This document shows, in pieces, positions 52,060-59,478 of a DNA stretch of 64,000 bases (its first letter is position 1; each line of letters opens with the position of its first letter). The stretch is taken from NCBI RefSeq assembly GCF_030817495.1, contig NZ_JAUSZK010000001.1:496001-560000 (forward strand). The letters run 5' to 3'. A program made the translations under genes and the position numbers. The DNA is from Streptomyces sp. V3I7. Its GTDB lineage: Bacteria > Actinomycetota > Actinomycetes > Streptomycetales > Streptomycetaceae. Below the pieces are notes generated by a model. That model was given only the letters and a program-made list of their open reading frames with translations, ran no database searches and was not told where the DNA came from.

Positions 52060-53103
52060 TCAGTCGTCGAAGACGATGCAGGAGGCGGCGGGGACCGCGA
52101 CGGAGCCCTCGTAGCGGGGCAGGCCCGTCGTCGGGTCGATCGCGAACCAGGCCACGTCACCGGAGCGCTCGTTGGCCACGTAGAGGAAGCCGCCGGACTC
52201 GGCCAGCGCGCGCGGCCAGTGTCCGCCGCAGGGCACCGTGCCGACGAGCCGCAGCTGGTCCCCCTCGACGGCGAACGTGGACAGGACGTCCTCGCCCCGG
52301 GTGGCGATCCACACGAAGCGGCCGTCGGGCGAGACGACGATGCCGGAGGGGTAGGCGTCTCCGGCGGGGGCGCCCGGCAGGATCGGCGTCTCGGTCAGCG
52401 GCTTGAGGGTGCCGGTGGCGGGGTCCCAGCGGCAGACGGTGACGGTCGGGGTGAGCTCGTTGACGACGTAGGCGTACGTGCCGTCCGGGCCCTCCGGGCC
52501 GAAGGCGAGGTGGCGGGGGCCGGAGCCGGGGCGCAGGGCGATCTCACGGCGCAGGACGGGCTCGCCGTCCTCCAGCTCGCACACGCGCACGGAGTCCGTG
52601 CCGAGGTCGACGCTCACGATCCAGCGGCCGTTCGGGTCAGGCTGCACCTGGTGGGCGTGGGGGCCGCGCTGGCGCCTCTCGTGCGGGCCGGCGCCGGAGT
52701 GCTGGAGGACGCCGGAGGGGGCGGCCTCGAGGGTGCCGTCCACGGACAGGGGCACGGCGGTGACGCTGCCGGAGCCGTAGTTGGCGGTCAGGACGTGTCC
52801 GGCGTGCAGGCTGAGGTGGGTGGGTCCGCTGCCGTCGACGGGCACGGGCGCCCCGGCGGGCTCCAGCTTGTCGCCGCGCACGTGGTACGCGGCGACCGCG
52901 CCGTCGGCCGTCTCGCTGACCGCGTACAGCATGTCGCCGTCGGGCGACAGCACCAGGTACGACGGGTCGGCGAGGCCCTGGACCCGGCCGAGCAGGGTCA
53001 GCGCCCCGGTGTGCGGGTGCACGGCGGCCGTCAGCAGACCGGGGCCGCCGGCCGCGGTGAACGACCCGATGAACGCCTTGCGCCGTCTGCCGCCGTCCGC
53101 CAC
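52060..53103 (-). CDS. Lactonase-family beta-propeller (6-phosphogluconolactonase type)
   Basis: A 347-residue seven-bladed propeller of the Pgl/lactonase group: AFIGSFTAAGGPGLLTAAVHPHTGALTLLGRV, DPSYLVLSPDGDMLYAVSE, GSGPTHLSLHAGHVLTANYGSGSVTAVPL and GRWIVSVDLGTDSVRVCEL. Such enzymes hydrolyse 6-phosphogluconolactone, but many actinobacterial members are uncharacterised. No signal peptide. It starts with GTG 53103. Confidence 0.9.
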   Translation of the reverse strand: MADGGRRRKAFIGSFTAAGGPGLLTAAVHPHTGALTLLGRVQGLADPSYLVLSPDGDMLYAVSETADGAVAAYHVRGDKLEPAGAPVPVDGSGPTHLSLHAGHVLTANYGSGSVTAVPLSVDGTLEAAPSGVLQHSGAGPHERRQRGPHAHQVQPDPNGRWIVSVDLGTDSVRVCELEDGEPVLRREIALRPGSGPRHLAFGPEGPDGTYAYVVNELTPTVTVCRWDPATGTLKPLTETPILPGAPAGDAYPSGIVVSPDGRFVWIATRGEDVLSTFAVEGDQLRLVGTVPCGGHWPRALAESGGFLYVANERSGDVAWFAIDPTTGLPRYEGSVAVPAASCIVFDD

Positions 53104-53205
53104 TGCCGTCCCCTCTCGCTCCGAGCCGTTCCGAGCCGCTCGGGGCCGACGGTAGCAGTCGATCAGCGGCGGTCTAGACCAAGACGCAGCTCGGCCGGAC
53201 GGTCC

Positions 53206-54699
53206 TCAGGCTCCGACCCGGGGTGCCGCCGCCGGGGTCCGCAGGGGCTCGGCGAGGTCGGCGAGGGCGCGTTCGAGGCCGTGGAGGTGGGCCAGGACCG
53301 GTTCGGCGGGCGGCTCGGCCGGGGCGGTGATGTGCTCGGAGCCGCCCTCGGTGAGCGCCTCGACCGCGGCTTCCACACGCCAGCAGGCGGCGGCCAGTCG
53401 GGCGTCGTGGGAGGCCTCCGGGTCGGTGGCGACGGCCACCAGGCCGCGGATCTCGCGGGCGCAGTCGTCGAGGAGGGCGAGGACCCGGCGGGCGCGGCGC
53501 TTGCGGCCGAGCAGCGGGTTCAGCGGATGGACCAGCGGGGCGACCGAGAGCCGTACGCGGCCGAGGAGCTGTTCGAGTTCGGCCGCGCGGACGGCGGGGT
53601 TGGCCGTCGTCGAGCCGGCCAGCCGGGCGGCGGCCTCCTCGGTGCAGGCGTGGACGCAGCGCAGGGCGCGCTGGATCCAGGCGTCGGTGGTGGCGTGGGT
53701 GGTGACGGGCAGGACCAGCAGCACGGCCAGGAGGGCGCCTACGGCACCGATGCCGGTCTCGACGAGACGCAGGGCGAGCAGGCCGGGAGTGAGGTGGCCG
53801 AGGAGGCCGTAGAGCAGCTCGATCAGCAGGGTCACGCAGAGCATCATCCAGGTGTAGGACACGGCGGCCGTGTAGAAGATGCCGAAGACGGACGCGGCGA
53901 CCAGGAGCGCGGTGACGACGGGCTGCCCGCCGACCGGGATGGCGATCAGGAAGCCGAGGCCGATACCGACGAGGGTGCCGAGCATCCGGCGGGCGCCGCG
54001 GACCAGGGTCTCGCCGCGCGACGCGACGTTGACGAAGATCCACCAGGCGGAGCCGACGGCCCAGTACCAGCGCTGTCCCGACACCAGCTGGCCGACGACG
54101 AGGGCGATTCCCGCGGCGGCGGCCGCCTGGACCGCCAGCCGGGTGGTCACGCGGGCCAGGCCGGTGCCGCCGGGCGGGGCCGGGGGCGCGGCGGGAACCG
54201 GCAGGCGGCGCTCGTAGCACCACACGCCGAAGCGCACCGCCGCCGCGGTGAGCACGGCCAGCCCGACGGCGGCGTCCAGCTCGGGCAGCTGCGCCGGGGC
54301 GGCGTGCAGGAACTGGGCGACGAAGAAGGTCATGAAGGCGAACACGCCGAGGCTGTGGCCGCGCGGCCCCCATCGGCGCGCGTACACGCCCGCTCCGACG
54401 ACGGCGACGAACGCCAGGTCGCGGGCCACGGAATGGTCGTGCAGCTCGGCGGCCGCGGCGAGCACGGGCAGGCCGACGACGGGCAGCAGCGCGGTGGTGA
54501 CCGCCTGCCCGCGAATCGTGGCGTCGGTGACGGTGAACAGGGCGAGCAGCGCGGTGATTCCGCCGATGATCGCGCCCACGAGGGAGTAGCCGGCGAGGCC
54601 GCACATGACGACCGCCGCCGCGATGCCGAGCACGGCCCGTGCGGCGAACCGCAGTCGCATCAGCCCCGGGTCCGGAGCCGTGAACACCCTCTTGAGCAC
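53206..54699 (-). CDS. FUSC-family membrane protein (second copy)
   Basis: A 497-residue membrane protein with two multi-span halves, the N-terminal (RFAARAVLGIAAAVVMCGLAGYSLVGAIIGGITALLALFTVTDA) and the central (RVTTRLAVQAAAAAGIALVVGQLVSGQRWYWAVGSAWWIFVN, LGFLIAIPVGGQPVVTALL), followed by a helical C-terminus. It is smaller than the FUSC protein at 46144. GTG 54699 follows GGAGGGGGCGGG; the frame reaches 54726. It is divergent from the AsnC regulator, a possible controller of it. Confidence 0.9.
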   Translation of the reverse strand: MLKRVFTAPDPGLMRLRFAARAVLGIAAAVVMCGLAGYSLVGAIIGGITALLALFTVTDATIRGQAVTTALLPVVGLPVLAAAAELHDHSVARDLAFVAVVGAGVYARRWGPRGHSLGVFAFMTFFVAQFLHAAPAQLPELDAAVGLAVLTAAAVRFGVWCYERRLPVPAAPPAPPGGTGLARVTTRLAVQAAAAAGIALVVGQLVSGQRWYWAVGSAWWIFVNVASRGETLVRGARRMLGTLVGIGLGFLIAIPVGGQPVVTALLVAASVFGIFYTAAVSYTWMMLCVTLLIELLYGLLGHLTPGLLALRLVETGIGAVGALLAVLLVLPVTTHATTDAWIQRALRCVHACTEEAAARLAGSTTANPAVRAAELEQLLGRVRLSVAPLVHPLNPLLGRKRRARRVLALLDDCAREIRGLVAVATDPEASHDARLAAACWRVEAAVEALTEGGSEHITAPAEPPAEPVLAHLHGLERALADLAEPLRTPAAAPRVGA

Positions 54700-54836
54700 C
54701 AAATTCCCGCCCCCTCCGGACGACAAAGGACAAAAGCCCTCTTACCGACACACAAAAGGCGCCGCGGGATCCGCAGCGCCATCGACATGCCCATCACAGC
54801 ATCTGAACGGCCTCTGGCTCAAGTGAGCCCCGCGTC

Positions 54837-54944
54837 ACTGGACCAATGGCACAGAACGCAGACCCCCCAGACGCCGCCCGTCGGGCCAACGGACCAGGTC
54901 AGACGGCACGACCGCGTCGCGTACCGCTGAGCCATTGGTACAGT
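54837..54944. promoter_or_regulatory. Two inverted 16-bp sites before the AsnC regulator
   Basis: ACTGGACCAATGGCAC (54837-54852) and GAGCCATTGGTACAGT (54929-54944) are related by inversion with 14 of 16 positions matching. They lie between FUSC-2 and the AsnC-family gene, 92 bp apart, and could be regulator-binding sites controlling both. The rest of 54727-54987 is unremarkable. Confidence 0.6.
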
Positions 54945-54987
54945 CGGCGATGATCGGCGGACCGACGCGAGGGGAGGCCGCAGCACG

Positions 54988-55464
54988 ATGGCCGTGGACG
55001 AGCTCGACACCCGCATTCTGCGGCTGCTGCTGGAGCAGCCGCGCACCAGCGTCCGCGAGTACGCCCGCATCCTCGGCGTCGCCCGAGGCACCCTCCAGGC
55101 CCGCCTCGACCGCCTCGAACGCGACGGCGTCATCACCGGCACGGGCCCCTCGCTCTCCCCCGCCGCCCTCGGCCACCCGGTGCTCGCCTTCGTCCACATC
55201 GAGGTCACCCAGGGCCACCTCGACGACGTCGGGGACGCGCTGGCGGGCGTACCGGAGATCGTGGAGGCCTTCTCCATCACGGGCGGCGGGGATCTGCTGA
55301 CCCGGGTCGTGGCGCGGGACAACGCCCACCTGGAGGACGTGATCCAGAAGCTGATCAGCCTGCCGGGCGTCGTGCGCACCCGCACGGAGGTGGCCCTGCG
55401 CGAGCGGGTGCCGCACCGGCTGCTGCCGCTGGTGGAGTCGGTCGGCCGGTCGGCGCGCGGCTAG
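54988..55464 (+). CDS. Lrp/AsnC-family transcriptional regulator
   Basis: A 158-residue regulator: LDTRILRLLLEQPRTSVREYARILGVARGTLQARLDRLERDGVITG (HTH) and a C-terminal RAM domain (GHPVLAFVHIEVTQGHL through VEAFSITGGGDLLTRVVARDNAHLEDVIQKL). It probably senses an amino acid. Likely binding sites lie at 54837-54944. It is divergent from FUSC-2 and followed by an MFS gene 252 bp away. Confidence in family is high; the regulon is inference. Confidence 0.94.
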   Translation: MAVDELDTRILRLLLEQPRTSVREYARILGVARGTLQARLDRLERDGVITGTGPSLSPAALGHPVLAFVHIEVTQGHLDDVGDALAGVPEIVEAFSITGGGDLLTRVVARDNAHLEDVIQKLISLPGVVRTRTEVALRERVPHRLLPLVESVGRSARG

Positions 55465-55672
55465 CGCCTCTCGTTCGGATCATGCCGGGCTCGCGGGCCC
55501 CGGCGCCGTTCCCGCGTCGCCACCCGGAAGCACCAACGCCGGCCGCCGGGGCAGGATCCGGGCCCCGCACCGGCCAGGCGACCGTTTGGCCGCTCCCCCG
55601 TCCCTGTCGCGCCGCGCGCGGGGCGGCGGCCGTTCCTACGGTGAGCGCAGGACGCACGAGAAGGCGAGTCGC

Positions 55673-55720
55673 ATGCCCACCTCCCGCATGATCGAGATCG
55701 TGAACCTCGAGGCACCATGA
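55673..55720 (+). CDS. 15-codon leader ORF overlapping the MFS start
   Basis: ATG 55673, preceded by GAAGG, encodes MPTSRMIEIVNLEAP; its TGA (55718-55720) overlaps the MFS ATG (55717-55719) in ATGA. The GAGG in the last codons is the MFS ribosome-binding site, so ribosomes finishing the leader would reinitiate. Whether it is translated is not shown. Confidence 0.4.
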   Translation: MPTSRMIEIVNLEAP

Positions 55721-57144
55721 CGACGGTCCAGGTACGGCAGTCGGACCCCGTCGCGGACGAGCGGCGGCGCTGGAAGGCGCTCGCGGTCTGTCTGACGGCG
55801 GGCTTCATGACCCTGCTCGACACGTCGATCGTGATCGTGGCGCTGCCCTCGATGGAGCGCGGCCTGCACGCCGCCACGGCCGACCTGTCCTGGGTGGTGT
55901 CCGGTTACGCCCTCACGTACGGCCTGGTCCTCGTCCCGGCGGGACGGCTGGGTGACCTGCGGGGCCGCAGGGAGACCTTCATCACCGGGGTCGCGCTGTT
56001 CACGCTGGCCTCGGCGGCCTGCGGACTGGCACCGACCGGCACGTGGCTCGTGGTGTTCCGGCTGCTCCAGGGCATGGCCGGGGGCCTGATCGCGCCTCAG
56101 GGGTCGGGCCTGATCCAGCAGATGTTCAAGGGCGCCGAGCGTGCGCGCGCCTTCGCCGCGTTCGGCAGCGTCGTCGCCGTCTCCACCGCGGTCGGCCCGC
56201 TGGCGGGCGGTCTGCTGATCGAGGCCTCCGGCAGCTGGCGCTGGGTGTTCTACGTCAATCTGCCGATCGGCGCGGCGGTGATCATCGCAGCCCTGCGCCT
56301 GCTCCCCCGGCATGCCCCGCGCAGGGATCCACGGGAGGGGTTCGACGTGCCGGGGGTGCTGCTTCTCGGTGCCGGTGCGCTCGCGCTCATGCTGCCCCTG
56401 GTGCAGGAGCAGGCCTGGTCCGGGCGGGGCAAATGGGCGTTGGTCCCCCTGGCCGTCCTGCTGCTGGCGACGTTCTGGGCGTGGGAGGGGCGGCAGTTGA
56501 GGCGCCGCCGGGGGCCACTGCTAGACCTGCGGCTTTTCCGCGTGCGGGCGTTCAGACTGGGCGCACTGCTGAGTTTGGCGTACTTCGCGGGCTTCACCTC
56601 GGTCCTCTTCGTGTACACGCTGTTCCTGCAGATCACCATGGGCTACAGCGCGCTCGCCGCGGGGACGGCCGCCATGCCGTTCGCGGTGGGATCGGCGCTC
56701 GCCGCCCTGGCCGGGGGACGCCTGGTCGGCCGCTACGGCCGGGGGCTGGTGGTCCGAGGGTTGAGCTGTGTGGCGCTGGGACTCGTGGGCGTCATCGTGT
56801 CCGTACAACTCGTGCCGGGCCGGTACGTGGGGTGGGCCGCGGCGCTGCCCCTGCTCGTCGCCGGGATCGGCTCGGGCCTGACCGTGGCGCCCAACACGAC
56901 GCTCACGCTGGCCCGGGTGCCGGTACGGCGTGCGGGAGCGGCGGGCGGGGTGCTCCAGACCGGCCAGCGGATCGGGTCGGCGGCGGGGATCGCCGCGGTG
57001 GGCGCGGTGTACTTCGCCCGTCTGGCCAACCACGGCCGCGCCTCCGGCGCCCTCCAACTGGGCTTCCTGACCTCGCTGCTGTTCATCCTGGCCGCGCTGA
57101 CGCTGGCCGTCGCGGACATGCGGGACGGTTCTGGGACGGGCTGA
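55717..57144 (+). CDS. MFS transporter, DHA2 (EmrB/QacA) drug:H+ antiporter
   Basis: A 475-residue 14-span exporter. The D1 region LLDTSIVIVALPSMERGLHAATADLSWVVSGYALTYGLVLVPAGRLGDLRGRR is the DHA2 signature (motif A GRLGDLRGRR), motif C GPLAGGLLIEAS is present, and a C-terminal half follows (SGLTVAPNTTLTLARVPVRRAGAAGGVLQTGQRIG). It would expel a lipophilic drug or an endogenous metabolite using the proton gradient. It follows a possible leader peptide. There is no adjacent TetR. Confidence 0.94.
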   Translation: MTTVQVRQSDPVADERRRWKALAVCLTAGFMTLLDTSIVIVALPSMERGLHAATADLSWVVSGYALTYGLVLVPAGRLGDLRGRRETFITGVALFTLASAACGLAPTGTWLVVFRLLQGMAGGLIAPQGSGLIQQMFKGAERARAFAAFGSVVAVSTAVGPLAGGLLIEASGSWRWVFYVNLPIGAAVIIAALRLLPRHAPRRDPREGFDVPGVLLLGAGALALMLPLVQEQAWSGRGKWALVPLAVLLLATFWAWEGRQLRRRRGPLLDLRLFRVRAFRLGALLSLAYFAGFTSVLFVYTLFLQITMGYSALAAGTAAMPFAVGSALAALAGGRLVGRYGRGLVVRGLSCVALGLVGVIVSVQLVPGRYVGWAAALPLLVAGIGSGLTVAPNTTLTLARVPVRRAGAAGGVLQTGQRIGSAAGIAAVGAVYFARLANHGRASGALQLGFLTSLLFILAALTLAVADMRDGSGTG

Positions 57145-57188
57145 GCGGCCACCGGCCCGGGTCCGGGTTCCCCTACTCCCTACGTTCC

Positions 57189-57965
57189 CTACGACCGCCG
57201 GCGCGGGTTGCCCCGCTTGGCCCCCTTCGGAGCACCCGCGCGGCCTCGCTGCGGCCGGCTCCCGGACTTGGCGCCGCCCGCCGCGGGGTTCTTCCGGGCG
57301 GGTGCCTTCTCCGTGCTCTTGCGCTTCGCCGGCTCGGTGGACGGCGGCGCTTCCGCACGGCCGCGGCTGCTGTTGACGGTGCGGCCGCGGACGATGCCGA
57401 TGAAGTCCTCGACCAGCTCGGTCGTGGCCTCCTCGGGCCAGGACAGGGCCACGCTCGACTGCGGAGCGTCCGTGACCGGGCGGTAGGTCAGGTCCTTGCG
57501 GTGGTAGAGGCGGGCCAGGGACTGAGGGACGACCAGGAGGCCGACGCTCGCCGCCACCAGCTCGATGGCGTCCTCCGTCGTCGCCGGGCGCTCGAACGCG
57601 GGCTCGCCGGGCGGGCTGTCCCAGTCGAGGACGTCGTCGAGGGGGTGGAAGAGGACCTCGTCGGCCAGGTCGTCGAGGGTCACCTCGTCGGCGGCCGTGA
57701 TCACGTGGTCCTTCGGCACCACGACCACGGTGGTCTCGGTGTAGAGGGGGATCGCGCTGAAGACCGTACGGTCGACGGGCAGCCGTACGAACGCCGCGTC
57801 GGCCTCGCCGCCGCGCAGCAGACCGTCCGTCTCGGCCGCGGGGACCTGGGCGAGGGTGAGCGGGATGTCCGGCAGACGCTCGTTCCAGATCCGCGCCCAC
57901 TTGGCGGGCGTCACTCCGGGAACGTATGCGAGCCGGAACGACGGTGATTCCTCCGAGCCTGTCAC
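57189..57965 (-). CDS. LysR-type effector-binding domain protein lacking the HTH
   Basis: A 258-residue protein. Residues about 8-200 are a LysR substrate-binding domain (FRLAYVPGVTPAKWARIWNERLPDIPLTL, AAFVRLPVDRTVFSAIPLYTETTVVVVPKDH and ELVAASVGLLVVPQSLARLYH) but no HTH precedes it. The last ~50 residues (KRKSTEKAPARKNPAAGG, then GSRPQRGRAGAPKGAKRG) are highly basic and could bind nucleic acid. It is divergent from DUF5997 across tandem repeats, a known association in Streptomyces. Confidence 0.85.
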   Translation of the reverse strand: MTGSEESPSFRLAYVPGVTPAKWARIWNERLPDIPLTLAQVPAAETDGLLRGGEADAAFVRLPVDRTVFSAIPLYTETTVVVVPKDHVITAADEVTLDDLADEVLFHPLDDVLDWDSPPGEPAFERPATTEDAIELVAASVGLLVVPQSLARLYHRKDLTYRPVTDAPQSSVALSWPEEATTELVEDFIGIVRGRTVNSSRGRAEAPPSTEPAKRKSTEKAPARKNPAAGGAKSGSRPQRGRAGAPKGAKRGNPRRRS

Positions 57966-57995
57966 CAGGCCAGGTTACCGGCCGTGGCGGGATGC

Positions 57996-58140
57996 CCCGT
58001 AGTCGGCCGTGACCGGACGCCCGTGGCCGACCGCAGCCGGACGCCCGTAGTCGGACCGTGACCGGCCGCCCGTGATCGGCCGTGACCGGCCGCCCGTGAT
58101 CGACCGCGGCCGGACGCCCGTGGTCGGCCGTGGTCGGAAG
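57996..58140. repeat. Six 24-bp tandem repeats between LysR-like and DUF5997 genes
   Basis: Units begin at 57996, 58020, 58044, 58069, 58093 and 58117 (24-bp phase, one unit of 25) with the approximate consensus CCCGTGGTCGGCCGTGACCG plus GACG. The whole array lies in the 205-bp divergent promoter region. No start codon or spacer structure interrupts it. The last unit ends about 30 bp before the DUF5997 start. Confidence 0.85.
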
Positions 58141-58170
58141 GCCCGGCGGGCGGCCGATACCCTTGACCGC

Positions 58171-58563
58171 ATGAAGTCCCACCAGAGCGCCCAGACGATG
58201 AAGCCCGCCACCGCGGCGAAGAAGCTGGGTGTGTACCTCCCCGCCACCCCCGCCGAGTTCCAGGAGGGTGTCGTCACGCGCGCCGAGCTGGGCGAGCTCC
58301 AGGCCGATCCGCCCCAGTGGCTGCGGGAGCTGCGTGCCAACGGCCCGCACCCGCGTCCGGTGGTCGCGGAGAAGCTGGGCGTGTCCATCTCGGGTCTGGC
58401 GCGCGGCGGGGTCACCGACGCGCTCACCACCGAGCAGATCGAGGCGCTGAAGCAGGAGCAGCCGGAGTGGCTCCAGCAGGAGCGCGCCACCCAGGCCGAC
58501 GTCCGCAAGGAAGGCGCCCGGCTCAAGAAGGCCCAGCGCGAGAAGGACGCCGAGCAGGGCTGA
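58171..58563 (+). CDS. DUF5997 family protein
   Basis: A 130-residue protein of an actinobacterial family of unknown function: AAKKLGVYLPATPAEFQEGVVTRAELGELQADPPQWLRELRANGPHPRPVVAEKLGVSISGLARGGVTDALTTEQIEALKQEQPEWLQQER. Basic ends and an HTH-like middle (VVAEKLGVSISGLARGG) suggest DNA or protein binding. ATG 58171 has no clear ribosome-binding site, and GATACCCTT 12 bp upstream could be a -10, so it may be leaderless. It converges with the lysin gene (25 bp). Confidence 0.85.
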   Translation: MKSHQSAQTMKPATAAKKLGVYLPATPAEFQEGVVTRAELGELQADPPQWLRELRANGPHPRPVVAEKLGVSISGLARGGVTDALTTEQIEALKQEQPEWLQQERATQADVRKEGARLKKAQREKDAEQG

Positions 58564-58587
58564 CGGCCCCGCCCGGCGCGCTCCCGC

Positions 58588-59478
58588 TCAGTCGACGGCC
58601 GGCACCTTGAGCCTGTCCCAGCTGGTCTTCCCCGGGATGCCGTCGGCGTCCTGACCTCGGAAGCCCAGGTGGTGCTGCCAGGCGGCGTACGATGTGCGAT
58701 CGGCCTCGGTCCACTCAGGGCCGGGGCCGCGCTCGTAGCGGCCGCAGCCCTCGGCGACGAGGCGGCGGCCCATGGCGGTGATGAGCGGCGACCGCTGTCC
58801 GGTGTGGAAGAAGCCGCTTCCGGGGAACGGGGCGTGTGCCGGCCTGGGCGCGGGCTTGTGGTCGCCCGAGTCCGTCCCGCCGCCCTTTCCGGCCAGCCGC
58901 TTCGCGATCCGCGCGCGCATGCCGTCCATGGTGAAGCCGCGCGGATCCTGCTTGCCCGGCTGCCACTCCTTGTGCCCGATGACGGAGCGCTCGGACCAGC
59001 CGTAGTGGCGGCAGATGGCGGCGGCGACCTTCTCGATGGCCTCCTTCTGTGCCTCGGGCCAGGGGTCCTTGCCGTCGCCGAGGTTGATGCACTCGAAGCC
59101 GTAGAAGTGGCGGTTGCCGTCGGTGTCGGCCTCGTTGTCGTGCGGGAGTCCCGACTCGTCGACCACGGCCCGCAGGACGTCGCTGTCGCCGAGGCCCGCG
59201 TGGTTGGCGCGGCCGTTGCCGACGAGGTGGACGTGGCCCTTCTTGTCGATGACGCCGTGGCAGAGCGGGCCGGGCAGCCCGGAGTAGTCGTCGTAGCAGA
59301 TGTCGACGGAGGCGGCGGTGCCGGAGGTGACGGTGTGGTGGATCATCACGCCGTTGATGGGGCCCCACGGGCCCTTGGTGTTGCGGTTGTGGTGGCGCCA
59401 GTCCCGCACCTCGTGGACGGTCACGCCCTCCGCGCGCAGGATCTCCACCAGCTTGGACGCGCTCATCGGCTGGGCCAT
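58588..59478 (-). CDS. PGRP-type N-acetylmuramoyl-L-alanine amidase (lysin)
   Basis: A 296-residue amidase. Residues 35-200 are the Amidase_2/PGRP fold with zinc ligands in MIHHTVTSG and GHKEWQPGKQDPRGFTMDGMR. The C-terminus (FFHTGQRSPLITAMGRRLVAEGC through FRGQDADGIPGKTSWDRLKVP) is a peptidoglycan-binding-like domain frequent in Streptomyces phage lysins and tail-associated lysins. ATG 59478 overlaps the DUF6519 stop (ATGA), so the two are translationally coupled. No signal peptide, as for lysins. Confidence 0.92.
   Translation of the reverse strand: MAQPMSASKLVEILRAEGVTVHEVRDWRHHNRNTKGPWGPINGVMIHHTVTSGTAASVDICYDDYSGLPGPLCHGVIDKKGHVHLVGNGRANHAGLGDSDVLRAVVDESGLPHDNEADTDGNRHFYGFECINLGDGKDPWPEAQKEAIEKVAAAICRHYGWSERSVIGHKEWQPGKQDPRGFTMDGMRARIAKRLAGKGGGTDSGDHKPAPRPAHAPFPGSGFFHTGQRSPLITAMGRRLVAEGCGRYERGPGPEWTEADRTSYAAWQHHLGFRGQDADGIPGKTSWDRLKVPAVD

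Noticed and set aside
57996..58140. Possible CRISPR array
   Set aside because: Repeats are contiguous without spacers and no cas genes are present, so it is a tandem repeat.
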